A stretch of DNA of 64,000 nt, from NCBI GenBank assembly GCA_015680905.1, contig CM027377.1, positions 56,751,501 through 56,815,500 of the forward strand, in the 5' to 3' direction. Each line of letters opens with the position of its first letter. Within the stretch, counting starts at the first letter, position 1. Shown piece by piece: positions 46,600-57,796 of the stretch. Below the pieces are notes generated by a model, which worked only from the letters and a program-made list of their open reading frames with translations, made no database searches and was not told the DNA's origin. This DNA is from Coptis chinensis (Eukaryota > Streptophyta > Magnoliopsida > Ranunculales > Ranunculaceae). Both the position numbers and the translations under genes were made by a program.

Positions 46600-47731
46600 T
46601 TGGTTATTTTGCTTTGTTTAAATTCGGATGTTGTCTCCAAGGTGCATTAGGAATGTTGAATGCACATGCCTCCTCCGACTGTTGAGAAGGGGAGGCATAT
46701 AACAAGGGACAATAAACATCCGGATGGTCAGGACTGAGACAAAGAACACATGGGGATGTGTCAACGTTCATGACCTGTTTTGGAAGTTGATCGTTTACTT
46801 GAACTGCAAGGGCATCTACTTTTTTAGTTAGGAATTCTATCAAATTTTTTAATGCGGGATTGGGTTTTACCTCAAAAATAGATGTGGCCTTTGTAACATT
46901 GTCCTTTGATGACCTAGACAACTCAGTGTTACCCCAGTGTGACCTTTTTTCGCTTGTTTTTCAAGAAAAGTATATGCTTCAGTAGCTCCTTTGTCCATGA
47001 AGCAACCGCCATTCATTATATCAAGAGTTTTTTTTATAATCAGAAAGACCATTAAAGAATGAACGAACAAGGACAGCTTTGTCTAGTTGGTGATGAGGAC
47101 ATTCTAACAGAAGATCAATAAAACGACTCCATGCTTCCGTAAAGGATTCATGAGAATTTTGACGAAAGAATTGAATTTTCTGAAGCATTTCAGTTGTTTT
47201 CTTATGAGTGTAAAATTGAAGCATGAAAACTTGAACTAGTTTATTCCATGTGTCTATGGACTGTGGTTGTTGTCCTGCTAGCCAAATTGACGCTTTTTCC
47301 GCTAAAATGAATGGAAATAGCCAAAGCAAGAGTTGTTCCTTAGAGACTGTTGGATGGTGAAATGTTGTGGCCACTTGTTGCAGCCTACGAAGATGATTGT
47401 AAGGTTTTTCGTGATCCAAACCATGATATATAGGTAACAAACTAAAAACGTTTGGCAGGATACAAAAATTACCGACAATATCCTCAAGTTTGATGCAGGA
47501 AGAAGGTCCTTCCTGTAATGCAATATAGAAGTCCGACAGGGGCTTCTCAGCTGGTGGAGGATCATCGGCCATAACGCATGCCGAAGTTAATGGCTTATTT
47601 GAAGGATCGTGATGAAGGTAATTAACAAAAGAAGAACAATTTTTAGGTGAGAACTTACGCAATTGCTTATCATATTTTTTTCGACGATATGTATGTTCAA
47701 TTTCTTTAGTGGAACCAGACCTTAATCTCAT
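46600..47731 (-). pseudogene. gag region, Athila-like element
   Basis: MRLRSGSTKEIEHT start, then the gag core (HLRRLQQVATTFHHP, FPFILAEKASIWL, FMLQFYTHKKTTEMLQKI, FRQNSHESFTEAW) and a zinc-knuckle-like CVLCLSPDHPDVYC. A Gln/Pro/Asn-rich stretch (45980-46600) continues toward protease. Fossil capsid gene, broken. Confidence 0.85.
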
Positions 47732-47759
47732 CCAAGCATAAAATTAGATCTAATTTACA

Positions 47760-49363
47760 GAAGGAATTTAGTAGTACTCGAATTTTATTATTATCTTTAA
47801 GCATTAGAGTTGAACAACGTAGGCCTAAGTTGCTGTTAACGTAGCAGTGAAGCTAGGAATACGTGTGCATAAACCAACAGCCAGGTCACAAGAGAGATAT
47901 GAGGGAGGCTTTCCGTGCAAGCACGGTTCTAATTAAGTAACCTCAATATTTCAAGTTTCCTAGACACCGTTAGAATATGATTAAGATTTATGGAATTAAA
48001 ATTTATGCAAAGTCGATATTAATTTTTATTTTTTATTTATTTATTTTTATTTTTATTTTATTTAAAATTTATGCAAGGGTGAAAATACAAACATGCAAAT
48101 ACGATCTACTCACACAATACTAGGTGCAGTAGCATGTGAAGATACTCTACTCATACGTATAGCTATACGAATTGGCAAGCTTGTGTCATCGATAAATACT
48201 TCCATACGCGCAGGGCAAATATACATCAAGAATAATGATATGTACACTAATTTGTAAATCGATATTACGTAGACGTATATCAACAGTAACAGGCAAATTT
48301 GAATCACTCATACGTATCTAAATACATTAGCATGTGAATATAGTATACGTATGCAGATAAATACGACAAAACTAAACATGCAAGGTATTATACATAAACT
48401 AAAATACGACTCTTGTATTGCATAATAATTCGATTTCGACAATACTCATTGAGATTGCGGGTGTCATATAGAGAGCATCTTCACCCCGTAGGGTTTAGAA
48501 ACAACTTACCCAACTCAGATTTTAACCCTCGTTGGAATGTTCTCCTCTTTCTTGACAAAATCGACTTATTAAACAATAAATTGTACTTATACGTAGAGAA
48601 ATACTAAACATGCAACAATAGACACTTATACGTAGACAGACATATAACCATGCAAAATAGTACCATTTATATGTATATATACATTGATATGCAATTCATG
48701 CCCAGTTAATCGTATATAAATATTTACAGGTGTTTGAACATGATACATGCATATTTCTAGGCTAATACGTAAATAGTAATCCATAAACTAATTTATAATA
48801 ACTACGTATATGACATTCATGCAACAAAATAAAAATAAAAAATAAAATAAAACTTTGGAACCTGTAGCTTCCCGCTAGTCTGCCAAAGAAATGAAACAGA
48901 CGTTTCAAATCGTTGACGTGATTAATCCCAATAGAATAGTCGAATTTTCAGTTACAGGTCCAGAGAGTGAGGCCTGGATATAGATCAAGATAGATCAGGG
49001 GATGATGGAGGTAAATTATGAGCACCAACAAAACAAATACACCCGCGGATGCGGGTTAAACCTGCGGACGCATGTCCAATACCGCGCACGCGTGTCAATG
49101 ATGTCACAATGAGTTCAACTTTCACAAAACCCTTAGAATTGCCTGCAGTGTACTTTCCCAGTCCTAACTTTCGGTACCTGGAAGTACAAAAAAATAAATT
49201 TTTTTGACAGGTCAGTTCATTTGGTTTTTTACGACGAAGAAATAAGAAAAAAAAACGAAAAAATAGGAAAAACAAGGGAGGATGAGAGGGGTGTTTCCCC
49301 TTGGAGTAAAGTCCAAACCGTAGCACTCGTCCTATGCCTTTAGAACAGCAAAAGAAGCCATTT
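47760..49363 (-). other. Leader region between 5' LTR and gag, Athila-like element
   Basis: About 1.6 kb without a supported gene. It has a TTTA/TTTTA-rich simple repeat at 48018-48065 and a stretch at about 48100-48830 with repeated TACGTA palindromes. Part near 49030-49100 is GC-rich. A 151-codon minus-strand frame (48985-49440) runs across into the LTR and is not credible. I could not confirm a primer-binding site. Confidence 0.5.
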
Positions 49364-50823
49364 TGATATCCACTTTTTACTACGTTAGAGATTGTCTCTC
49401 TAATTTGACAAAAGTGCAAATTCAAAGTTTCCTTACTCACAAAATTTCGTATTCATATAGTTGGAGTAAAGATTTGATCTAACTTAAAGTCTAGGACAAC
49501 TACAACTTGGTTTTTACTCTTAGGAAACTAGTGAGTAAGTTAAATACTAATACTAGGTTTCTTTTCTACACAAACATAAAAAAAATTAAGTTTCAAGTGA
49601 ATGCAACTAAAACACAATACGATTTACTAAAAGAAAATATGGAGAGTTAATCCTCCTCATGTGAAGTTAACTTTTGTTGTTGATTTTAATAAGTTTATTT
49701 TATTCTTCCTAGAACTCACAGACAAGTCTAATAGAAGAAAACTTGATTCCCTAACATGTATGGCTCATCTCTAAGCTCATACATGCTAGCAAGTGGAACC
49801 AAAGCAATGACTTATCTCTAAGCTCATCACTTTGATCTCTAACTAAACACTACACCAACTATCATTTTCGGATAGGGTGTAGGTCTAGTTGTTCTTCCTA
49901 AACAACCCACCAAACCAACAACAAAGATTTTTCCCTCACATGAGTTTGATTAACTCCCCAAAGGGAAGTTAGCTCATGATCCTTGGGATGAAGGATTACA
50001 AGTTAGAAAGTACAAAAAGAGAGAGAGAAAAAGGAAAAATAAGACTAATTATCTAACTCACTTGCTTTTGATTTATTTTCAACTAGAAGAAAACCAAAGT
50101 TTCCTCCATTACAACTATTACAAGCTTTTCTTACCAAAACTAAACTAAATAATCCAAAATGACTAAGGAACTAAAATAATACAAGGTAAGGAAAAAGAAG
50201 TCAAGGGAGTAAATGGAGTGTCCCCCCCCTTGTTTTGTTTTCTTCTCCATTTGAGAGACATCTCATTTCCTCCCATGTGAAACATCAAACCACATTTACT
50301 TTATTTTTATCTACCACATTAAAACAAAGTGACATCTTGCCTTTTTTTTTCACTATTAACACCTAATCTAATTAATTACATACAAGGTGTCAACTTTACA
50401 CCAATAATTTGTCATTTTTGTCTTGACATGCTCCATGATTGATGACTCATCCAATCTTGCGGGCCCGTATAGTGGGTCCTATGTGCAGTCCAGTGGCGGT
50501 CCGGTCTTTGGGCAATTTTACAACTTCCCACCTATGCATAGAGTTCATCGCCCTGATTGTTTGAGCAGCTCACTTATCACCTATTCGGAGTCCTGGTTCA
50601 AGAGGTAGGAGCTTCGGAAGTTTGATGCTTCTGTGCGTATTTGGAAAAATTCATATATATGTCGTTCCTCGTGCTTTATCGCAGGTTTAAATAATATTTC
50701 CATGTTTACTGCGAATACCTGCAAAAGTATGAAAACATATTTATTTCATGATTATTAAACACATAATTAACCAAATTTATATGTCTCAATGGGGTTTCAT
50801 AATACACTTTTGGGTGCTTATCA
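49364..50823 (-). repeat. 5' LTR of the Athila-like element
   Basis: 1.46 kb. Read on the minus strand it starts TGATAAGCACCCAAAAG and ends GGATATCA. It pairs with 34245-35430. Confidence 0.88.
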
Positions 50824-51219
50824 CACCTTACTAGATTACTCTTATCTCTTTACAAGGTTGTCTCTTTATAAATGTTATCTCTCAATCTTGATAGCTTTCA
50901 AGATTGGGTTTGCTCTGACTTTTGTGCTGCCTCTCGTATGTTTTCTGGGTGTTAGGTTTTGCCAAAAACTCTAACTCTTATTGCAAACTCGCGGTCCACA
51001 ATTTCTTCTGAAAATAGACTTGGGCGTGGTCGCGCTGAAGGTACTAAAAGTCTTCCACGGCATGGACGCGGGTCGCGCCTTGGTCAAGGCCAATCTGAGC
51101 GCGGCTTTCAAACATTTCTACGCATAATGAACTTCGTTCTCTCCTCATGTGAGGGAGAATTCCAACAATCTCCCCCTCCCAAATAGTGAGGGGGGATACC
51201 TCCATACAATTTCCAAATC

Positions 51220-52900
51220 AATAGGAGGAATGTGCTGCCATTCCGGCAATAGCACAACAAACATCAAACTTACCTTTCGGTAAGACTTTGGTCATCATAT
51301 CCGACCCGTTCTTGTCGGTATGGATCTTCTCGATACACAAATGCTTATCTTTGTGTACTTCTCTAATCCAATGATAACACACGTGTATGTGCTTGGATCT
51401 AGAATGAAAACTCGAATTCATGCTCAAATGGATGGCGCTCTAACTGTCACATAGAACTATAAACTGTTTATGCTTTAGCCCTAGTTCGTCGAAGAACCTC
51501 TTCATCCATAGCAACTCTTTGCAACACTCAGTGGCTGCAATGTACTCGGCTTCTGTAGTGGAGAGGGCAACTCACTTTTACAACTTTGATTGCCAAATTG
51601 CTCCCCTTGCAAAAGTAACCAAATAACCGGAGGTGGACTTCATCGAGTCAACATCACCTGCCATGTCTACATCAGTGTAGCCTTCAAGTAAGGGCTTACT
51701 TCCACCAAAGCACAAACACGATTTGGAAGTGCCCTTGAGATATCTCAATATCCACTTAACACATTCCCAATGCTCCTTCCCTAAATTTGACAGAAAACAG
51801 CTTATAATGCCCAAGGTGAAAGCTATATCCGATCTTGTACACATCATTGCGTACGTCAAGCTGCCCACTGTGGATGCATAAAGAATCTTTTCCATCTGAC
51901 TCTGCTCATGCTCACCCTTTGGACACATCTCTTTGGTCATGTGAAACTGGCCACCAAGCGGACAACTGACTGGCTTCGCTTGATCTATGTTGAATCTCTT
52001 CAACACCTTCTCAATGTAGCTTTCTTGAGAAAGCCACAACTTCCCGCTCTTTCTGTCATGAGTGATCCACATCCCAAGTATCTTCCTTGCTTGACCTAAA
52101 TCCTTCATCTCAAAGGACTTACTCAAGTCTTTCTTCAGCTTGGATATCTTGTTGATGTTTGGGCCAACTATCAACATATCATCCACATATAGCAAGAGCA
52201 CTACGAAATCCCCATCTGGAAATCTCTGAACAAACACACAATGATCGGAAGTAGACTTCTTGTTCCTTGCTTCACCATAAAGGAATCAAACTTTATGTAC
52301 CATTGTCTTGGTGCTTGCTTCAACCCATACAAGCTCTTTATCAACTTACATACTAGGTGATCCTTGCCTTTAACCTCAAACCCCTCTAGCTGGTCCATGT
52401 AGACATCTTCTTCAAGGTCTCCATGAAGACAAGTTGTCTTAACATCTAGCTGCTAAACCTCTAGGTTCATACTTGCGGTCATACCCAATACCACCCGGAT
52501 AGAAGTCATCTTCACTACAGGAGAGAAAATCTCATCAAAGTCAATCCCTTTTCTTTGACCGAATCCCTTCACAACAAGGCGAGCTTTGTGCCTTGGGTGA
52601 CGATTGTTCTCCTCATGCTTGACTTTGTATGCAAAGTGTGATTCTTATGCAAATAATCCATCTCATCATGCATGGCCTTCAACCACTTTTCTTTGTCTGT
52701 ACCTTTAAGTGCCTCTTGATAGTACATAGGTTCTCCACCATCCGATAGTAGCACGTACATATGTGGTGGATACCTGGTTGAAGCTAGTCTCTCTCTGTTT
52801 GACCTCCTTGCCCCATCTGCTGGTGCCTCAGGAGGATGCACTTCTGCCTGCTCTGGTGGTGGTTCATGCATCTCATTTGCATCTTCTATACCAATAGGTT
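51220..52900 (-). pseudogene. Reverse transcriptase and RNase H region, copia element
   Basis: RT: SLYGLKQAPRQWYIKFD, LLLYVDDMLIVG (catalytic YVDD), DLGQARKILGMWI. RNase H: GSLTYAMMCTRSDIAF, GYTDVDMAGD. The frame continues to KVLPKGKFD-type copia C-terminal sequence. Fossil, broken. Confidence 0.9.
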
Positions 52901-53009
52901 CTATCCCATCATGAGCTTCAAGCCCAAGGTTCTCTGCATTCTCAATGCCTTATGCACGTTCCACAGTAGAAACTTTTGGTTCTGAATCAACAAGATCATT
53001 GGTGAAAGC

Positions 53010-53760
53010 CTATAGCTTCTCACCCTCCTCAAAGTCTGTTATGGTTTGGTCTTCCAGGAACACAACATCTCGACTTCGGATTACCTTCTTGTTAATCAGA
53101 TCATAGAGTTTGTAACCAAACTTTTCATCTCCATAACCCAGAAAAATGCACTGCTTGGCTTTGTCATCAAGCTTGGATCTCTCATCCTTCGGAATATGCA
53201 CAAATGCCTTGCACCCAAATACCCTCAAGCATCCATAATCAACATCTCTGCCTGACCATACTTTCTCTGGATAATCACTATTCAGAGGCTTTGACGGTGA
53301 TAGGTTGATCACATGCACGGCTATATGCATTGCTTCTACCCAGTAGGTTCTAGGTAGCTTAGAGTGAGATAGCATGCATCTCATCCTCTCTACAATGATA
53401 CGGTTCATTCTCTTTGCTATTCTATTCTGTTGCGGTGTCTTAGGAACAATCTGCTCATGACGAATCCCATGACTCTGGCAATACTCTTCAAACGGCCCAA
53501 TGTACTCACCCCCATTATCTGAGAGAATACACTTCAATAACTTCCCAGTCTCTCTTTCCACCATGCTGTGGACTTCTCAAACACGCCAAGTACTTCATCC
53601 TTGCTCTTCAAACTATAGGCCAATATCTTTCTTAACGCATCATCAATGAAGGTTACGAAGTATGAAGCTCCCCTATGGGACTTCACTTTTATAGGACCAC
53701 ATAAGTCTGTGTGCACTAGTTCAAGGATATTGTCCTTTCTGTGAGACGGGAATCTTTAGA
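53010..53760 (-). pseudogene. Integrase region, copia element
   Basis: MHTDLCGPIKVKSHRGASYF, LSDNGGEYIGPFEEYC, TPQQN and the plant copia motif WVEAMHIAVHVINLSPS are present in order, ending in KAFVHIPKDERSKLD-KAKQCIFLGY. Fossil. Confidence 0.9.
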
Positions 53761-54300
53761 AAGACACCCTGTGTTGCTTTCCTACCAAATAGTGAGTACA
53801 TGTTTTTAAATGTGTACCTTTAATGTATGGCAAGGCCTTTTGCTTAGCAAGAACTTTCATCCCTTTTATGCCCATATGACAGAGTCTCTTGTGCCACAGT
53901 TCGGAGGAAGCTTCTTCTTCTGCCGCATTCACTTCTGCATTACACAAACTAGCCAGTGTTTTGTAAAGAGAGCAAGTTTTCTTCCCTCTAGCTGCTACAA
54001 TGGAACATCTGCTCAGTTTCCATACCCTGTTACCAAACGAGTTTACAAATCCATCGTCATCTAACTTCCCAGCCAAAATTAGGCTTAACCGTATGTCAGG
54101 GACAAGTCTTACATCCTTGAGTGTCAAGGTGTAGTCGACATTGGTTTCTACATAAACATCTCCAATGCCTATAATCTTCGAGACACCACTGTTACCCATC
54201 TTCACTTCACCATATTCACCACAGCTGTAGGTAGTGAAGAATTCCCTGTGCGGTGTGACATGATATGATGCTCCTGTATCTATCACCCACTCTATATCTT
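53760..54300 (-). pseudogene. Protease and pre-integrase region, copia element
   Basis: MIDTGASYHVTPHREFF contains the retropepsin D-T-G-A. The pre-integrase zinc segment has ELWHKRLCHMGIKGMKVLAK. Fossil. Confidence 0.9.
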
Positions 54301-54439
54301 GACATGAGGTACTAAGACATCACACACCACAATCTGACACAATTCCCACTAGGTCATCGACTAGTGCGGTATTATCTCTGCCTGTGTTTCCGTTCCTCTG
54401 CACCATGTCTTCATGTACACAGTTATTCTTCTCATCCCT

Positions 54440-55190
54440 CTTCAGTGTTCTACACTCATATCTGAAGTGGCCCTTGGTGGCACAATAGTAACATTGCCTC
54501 TCTGCCTTAGGAGTTCTAGCTTCACCCCTAGATTTACTTCTGTCATCACCTCTAGAACGAGATGGTTTTCTGTATCTATCTTTCCCCGTTTCTCTGTGAC
54601 AAGGATCTCTGAGCGAGAGGAGCTGCCTTTTGAACTCCTTCTAGTCTCCTCATTCAACAAAGACGCGGTAACCATCTCCATGGTAATGATTCCATCCTTG
54701 GCTGCTCCGTGTAGAGAGACTACTAATGTCTCCCAACTTTTGGGTAGAGAGCCTAATAGAAACAAAGCCCCAACTTCGTCTCCCAAATTAATCTTCATCA
54801 AATGCATCTGATTGATGGTATTCTGTAATTCGTTAAGATGCTCAGACATTGAAGAACCTTCTTGGTACTTCGTGTCGGCAAACTTCTTAACGACCAGCAC
54901 TTTGTTTCCACCCAACTTCCTCTCATAAAGGTCTTTGAGTTTCTTCCACAAGCCAAAAGCTGTAGTCTCTTGGGATACATGGTGAAAGACAATGTCGTCA
55001 ATCTACTATCGAATGTATCCAATTGCTTTTCTGTCAAACTTGCTCCACTCAGCCGCAGCGACCGTTTTCAGTCTTTCTCCTCCATTCTCAATGGGTTGTG
55101 CCAAGTCCTTACAATAAAGCAAGTCTTCCATCTTGACTTTCCAAATGGTGTAGTTCTTCCTATTCAAACTCGTCATGCGGGTGTTCATGG
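54440..55190 (-). pseudogene. gag region, copia element
   Basis: Starts MTSLNRKNYTIWKVKMEDLL, then MWKKLKDLYERK, YQEGSSMSEHLNELQNTINQ and FLLGSLPKSWETLVVSL, the plant copia gag layout, followed by a zinc knuckle (HYCATKGHF-type). Fossil capsid gene. Confidence 0.88.
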
Positions 55191-55295
55191 AATGGTCTAT
55201 TTCTACAAGTTATTTAAACTCAAATCTTCTCTCAGGAGTTTTGTCAAACACCTTCCGACCAAGATTTGGATAACACTCTAGGCTAATCTAACAAA

Positions 55296-55308
55296 GGCTC
55301 TAATACCA
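55296..55308 (-). other. Primer-binding site, copia element
   Basis: TGGTATTAGAGCC on the minus strand, two bases after the 5' LTR, nearly the initiator-Met tRNA complement TGGTATCAGAGC used by plant copia elements. Confidence 0.75.
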
Positions 55309-55310
55309 CT

Positions 55311-55975
55311 TGTTGGGGTTTATACCAATACCAATCAATTCCCCCACTACACAGATAACTTGTATTTGAACACAATTCAACTCCAGACAAATTCTAAATA
55401 TCAACTACAACCTATACTAACATGCCCAACTTGCTAAACAACTATTAACAACAGATAATAATGTAAAGCAGAATTAAACACATACCACAACACAAAGATA
55501 TACCGTGGTTCGGCCAATGGTGCCTACTTCCACAAGAGCTAGTCTTTTATAAAGTGGGAAGGAAGATTACAATCTCTCCTTTCAGTCTCTCACCTTACTA
55601 GATCACTCTTATCTCTTTACAGGGTTGTCTCTCTGTAAATGTTATCTCTCAATCTTGATAGCTTTCAAGATTGGGTTTTCTCTAACTTTTGTGTTGCCTC
55701 TCGTGTGTTTTCTGGGTGTTAGGTTTTGCCAAAACTCTAACTCTTATTGCAAACTTGTGGTCGGTCCACAATTTCTTCTGAAAATAGAATTGGGCAAGGG
55801 TCGCGCCTCGGGCAAGACCAAGTCGAGCGCGGGTTGCGCTGAAGGTACTAGAAGTCTTCCACAGCATGGGCGCGGGTCGTGCCTTGGTCAAGGCCAATCT
55901 GAGCGCGTGTCACGCTCAAACATTTCTACATAGAATGAACTTCGTTCTCTCCTCATGTGAGGGATAATTCCAACA
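55311..55975 (-). repeat. 5' LTR of the copia element
   Basis: 665 bp, TGTTGGGGTTTATACC to GATAATTCCAACA on the plus strand. Pairs with the split LTR at 33960-34244 and 50829-51167. Confidence 0.92.
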
Positions 55976-55980
55976 AACTT

Positions 55981-56557
55981 AAGACACTCATTGAACAAGT
56001 ATATTATAGACATAACAACAAAAATGATTTACATCTTAATGGAGATTTTGAGAGTGGGCGCTTGCTCTTAGGCTCCCAAATTAACAACTCTAACGTGTAC
56101 ATTATTCCTCTTGAAATTTAATTTTTTGGTTTCAACTATAACTTTAATTTTTTTTTTGTTTACAGAATCTACAAGTTTATCTAGTTTAGATGTTTATATA
56201 ATCTTGAGTTACATAAAATAAAAAAGAAAGCATATGAAAGATTTGTTTGTAAATAAATAAAATGAAAGATTAATATTGGAAAGCTATTAGTACTAATTTC
56301 AATGATGTGATAAGGTGTAATTTCAAAGTAACTTGAGAGAAAAACCCTAAACTAATAATGTGGTAGTAAGGTTCAAGGAGACAATTGTTAAAAAAGAAAC
56401 ATTGTGTGACTTTTCTACTTTTTTGTTTATCAAATCTTCAATTCAAATGAGCACATAGGCTCTCATGGAAGAAAACCTCGGTTTTTTACCAAATCTTCAA
56501 TGCATATGGAAGAAAACCTATTTTGTTTATTGTTTTTTTTTAATATAAATATATTTT
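55981..56557 (+). other. Unassigned sequence right of the copia element
   Basis: Continuous with 33959 before the copia insertion. An open stretch reaches a stop at 56119. Beyond it the DNA is AT-rich without a recognised gene. GGTTTTTTACC-type and CAAATCTTCAAT segments recur near 56420-56520. Confidence 0.3.
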
Positions 56558-56558
56558 A

Positions 56559-57034
56559 CTAGAAGTGCATACACACTGACTCTTTTAAAAACTTGTTCAA
56601 CAATCATAACCATACATATAAAAAAATTTCTAACAAATCGTGATTCATGTTTTCATCGCTAACCCGTTTTAATTTCCTAACAAATTATTTAATCAAGTCT
56701 TAAAAACCCGTTTTAATTTCTAAACAAATTGTTATAATTAAGTTTTAAAAACCTATTTTTTAAATTGGAGGAGAGATCCGGTTTTAATTTAAAAGTGTGA
56801 TTCCCGTTTTTAATAGGAGAAGAATTCATGTTTTAATTAGAAGTGCTAGATATTTCTTTTTCAATAGGGGAGCTGGAATTCCCATTATAATAAGAGAAGG
56901 ATTCCCGTTTTAATTAGAAGTGCTAAAAATTTTCTTTTCAATAGGAGAGGAATTCATGTTTTAATAGCAGTTGATGACGTGGAAATTTTAAGAGAGCTAG
57001 AAAAATACCTCTTGTGTGAGCTTTAATATTAAAA
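56559..57034 (-). mobile_element. Non-autonomous Helitron-like element, tandem copy 1
   Basis: On the minus strand the 3' end is CTAG at 56562-56559 followed by T, preceded by a weak hairpin (GTG...CAC). The 5' end begins TTTTAATATTAAAGCTC at 57034. The interior has many GTTTTAATT-type short repeats and a TGATGACGTGG segment. It shares roughly 85% identity with the next copy and abuts it directly. CTAG-T with an upstream hairpin and no target-site duplication is the Helitron signature. Confidence 0.55.
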
Positions 57035-57492
57035 CTAGAAAGTAGACCCGTGCATACGCACCGACTCTTTTAAAAACTTGCTCAACAATCATAACAAATC
57101 ATGATTCCTGTTTTCGTTGCTAACCCGTTTTAATTTCCTAACAAATTATTTTAATCAAGTTTTAAAAACCCGTTTTAATTTCTCAACAAATTTTTTAATT
57201 AACTTTTGAAACCCTATTTTTTAATTGGGGGAGGGATCCCGTTTTAATTTAGAAGTGTGATTCATGTTTTTAATAAGAGAAGGATTCTCATTTTAATTAG
57301 AAGTGCTAGATTTTTCTTTTTCAATAAAGGAGGAATTTCCATTATAATAGGAGAATGATTCCCGTTAGTTTAAATTAGAATTGCTAGAATTTCCATTTTC
57401 AATAGGAAAGAAATTCTCGCTTTAATAGGAGTTGATGACGTGGTATTTTAAGAGAGTTAAAAAAATACCCCTTGTGGGAGCTTTAATATTAA
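57035..57492 (-). mobile_element. Non-autonomous Helitron-like element, tandem copy 2
   Basis: The minus-strand 3' end is CTAG-T at 57038-57034, with the hairpin GTGC-GTAT-GCAC about 14 bases before it. The 5' side begins TTAATATTAAAGCTCCC at 57492. It has the same interior layout as copy 1. No coding capacity. Confidence 0.58.
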
Positions 57493-57796
57493 CTAGCTAA
57501 AATGCATGTGCTTTGCACATGGATAATAAATAAAACTTATTAAAGATGATGCAAACTCCACTACATATTCGTATAGTTAGTTTGTCAACCATTCATGCAA
57601 ACTGCAAAGAATGGATTACAATAACATATTAGCATCTATGCAACATTTCTATGTATTACAAAGGGTCATACTGAATCCACATAAGAATAAGAGTGCATGC
57701 GTTAGTCACTCTGACTTGTCCTCTTCTCAGTAGCAATGACAATGTTGCGTGAGTTCTCTTATGCAGTAACAATGATGATGTTGTCTAGTTGGTATA
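57493..57796 (-). mobile_element. 3' end of a third Helitron-like element
   Basis: The minus-strand 3' end is CTAG-T at 57496-57492, with a perfect 7-bp hairpin CATGTGC-AAA-GCACATG ending about 8 bases before it. The body runs right and is interrupted by the solo LTR at 57797. Its 5' end was not found. The interior does not resemble the two tandem copies. Confidence 0.5.

Larger units (their letters stand above)
34245..50823 (-). mobile_element. Ty3/gypsy Athila-like element with a nested LINE (fossil)
   Basis: About 16.6 kb including a 1.9-kb LINE. The ends are TGATATC... and ...GCTTATCA on the plus strand, with duplication CACCT on both sides. The minus-strand order is 5' LTR, long leader, gag, protease, RT, RNase H, integrase, then a long 3' region with ATHILA ORF-1-like frames, then 3' LTR. 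LTR divergence is about 2-3% by eye, so this is one of the youngest elements here, perhaps 1-2 million years old. Broken, with several interruptions. Confidence 0.88.
33960..51167 (-). repeat. 3' LTR of the copia element, split by the Athila insertion
   Basis: The two halves are 33960-34244 and 50829-51167, together about 624 bp. They start TGTTGGGGTTTATACC and end GAATTCCAACA as read on the plus strand. The insertion duplicated CACCT (34240-34244 and 50824-50828). A polypurine tract (GGGAGGGGGAGAT on the minus strand) adjoins at 51168-51180. Confidence 0.9.
33960..55975 (-). mobile_element. Ty1/copia element carrying a nested Athila element (fossil)
   Basis: Perfect target-site duplication AACTT (33955-33959 and 55976-55980). 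The minus-strand order is gag, protease, integrase, reverse transcriptase with RNase H, the copia order. Without the 16.6-kb insert in its 3' LTR the element is about 5.4 kb, a normal copia size. LTR divergence is about 5% by eye, older than the Athila-like element inside it. Broken, with several interruptions in the coding part. Lineage within copia not assigned. Confidence 0.9.

Noticed and set aside
48985-49440. 151-codon minus-strand frame
   Set aside because: It spans the leader and LTR of the Athila-like element and contains low-complexity FFLFFRFFFLF.
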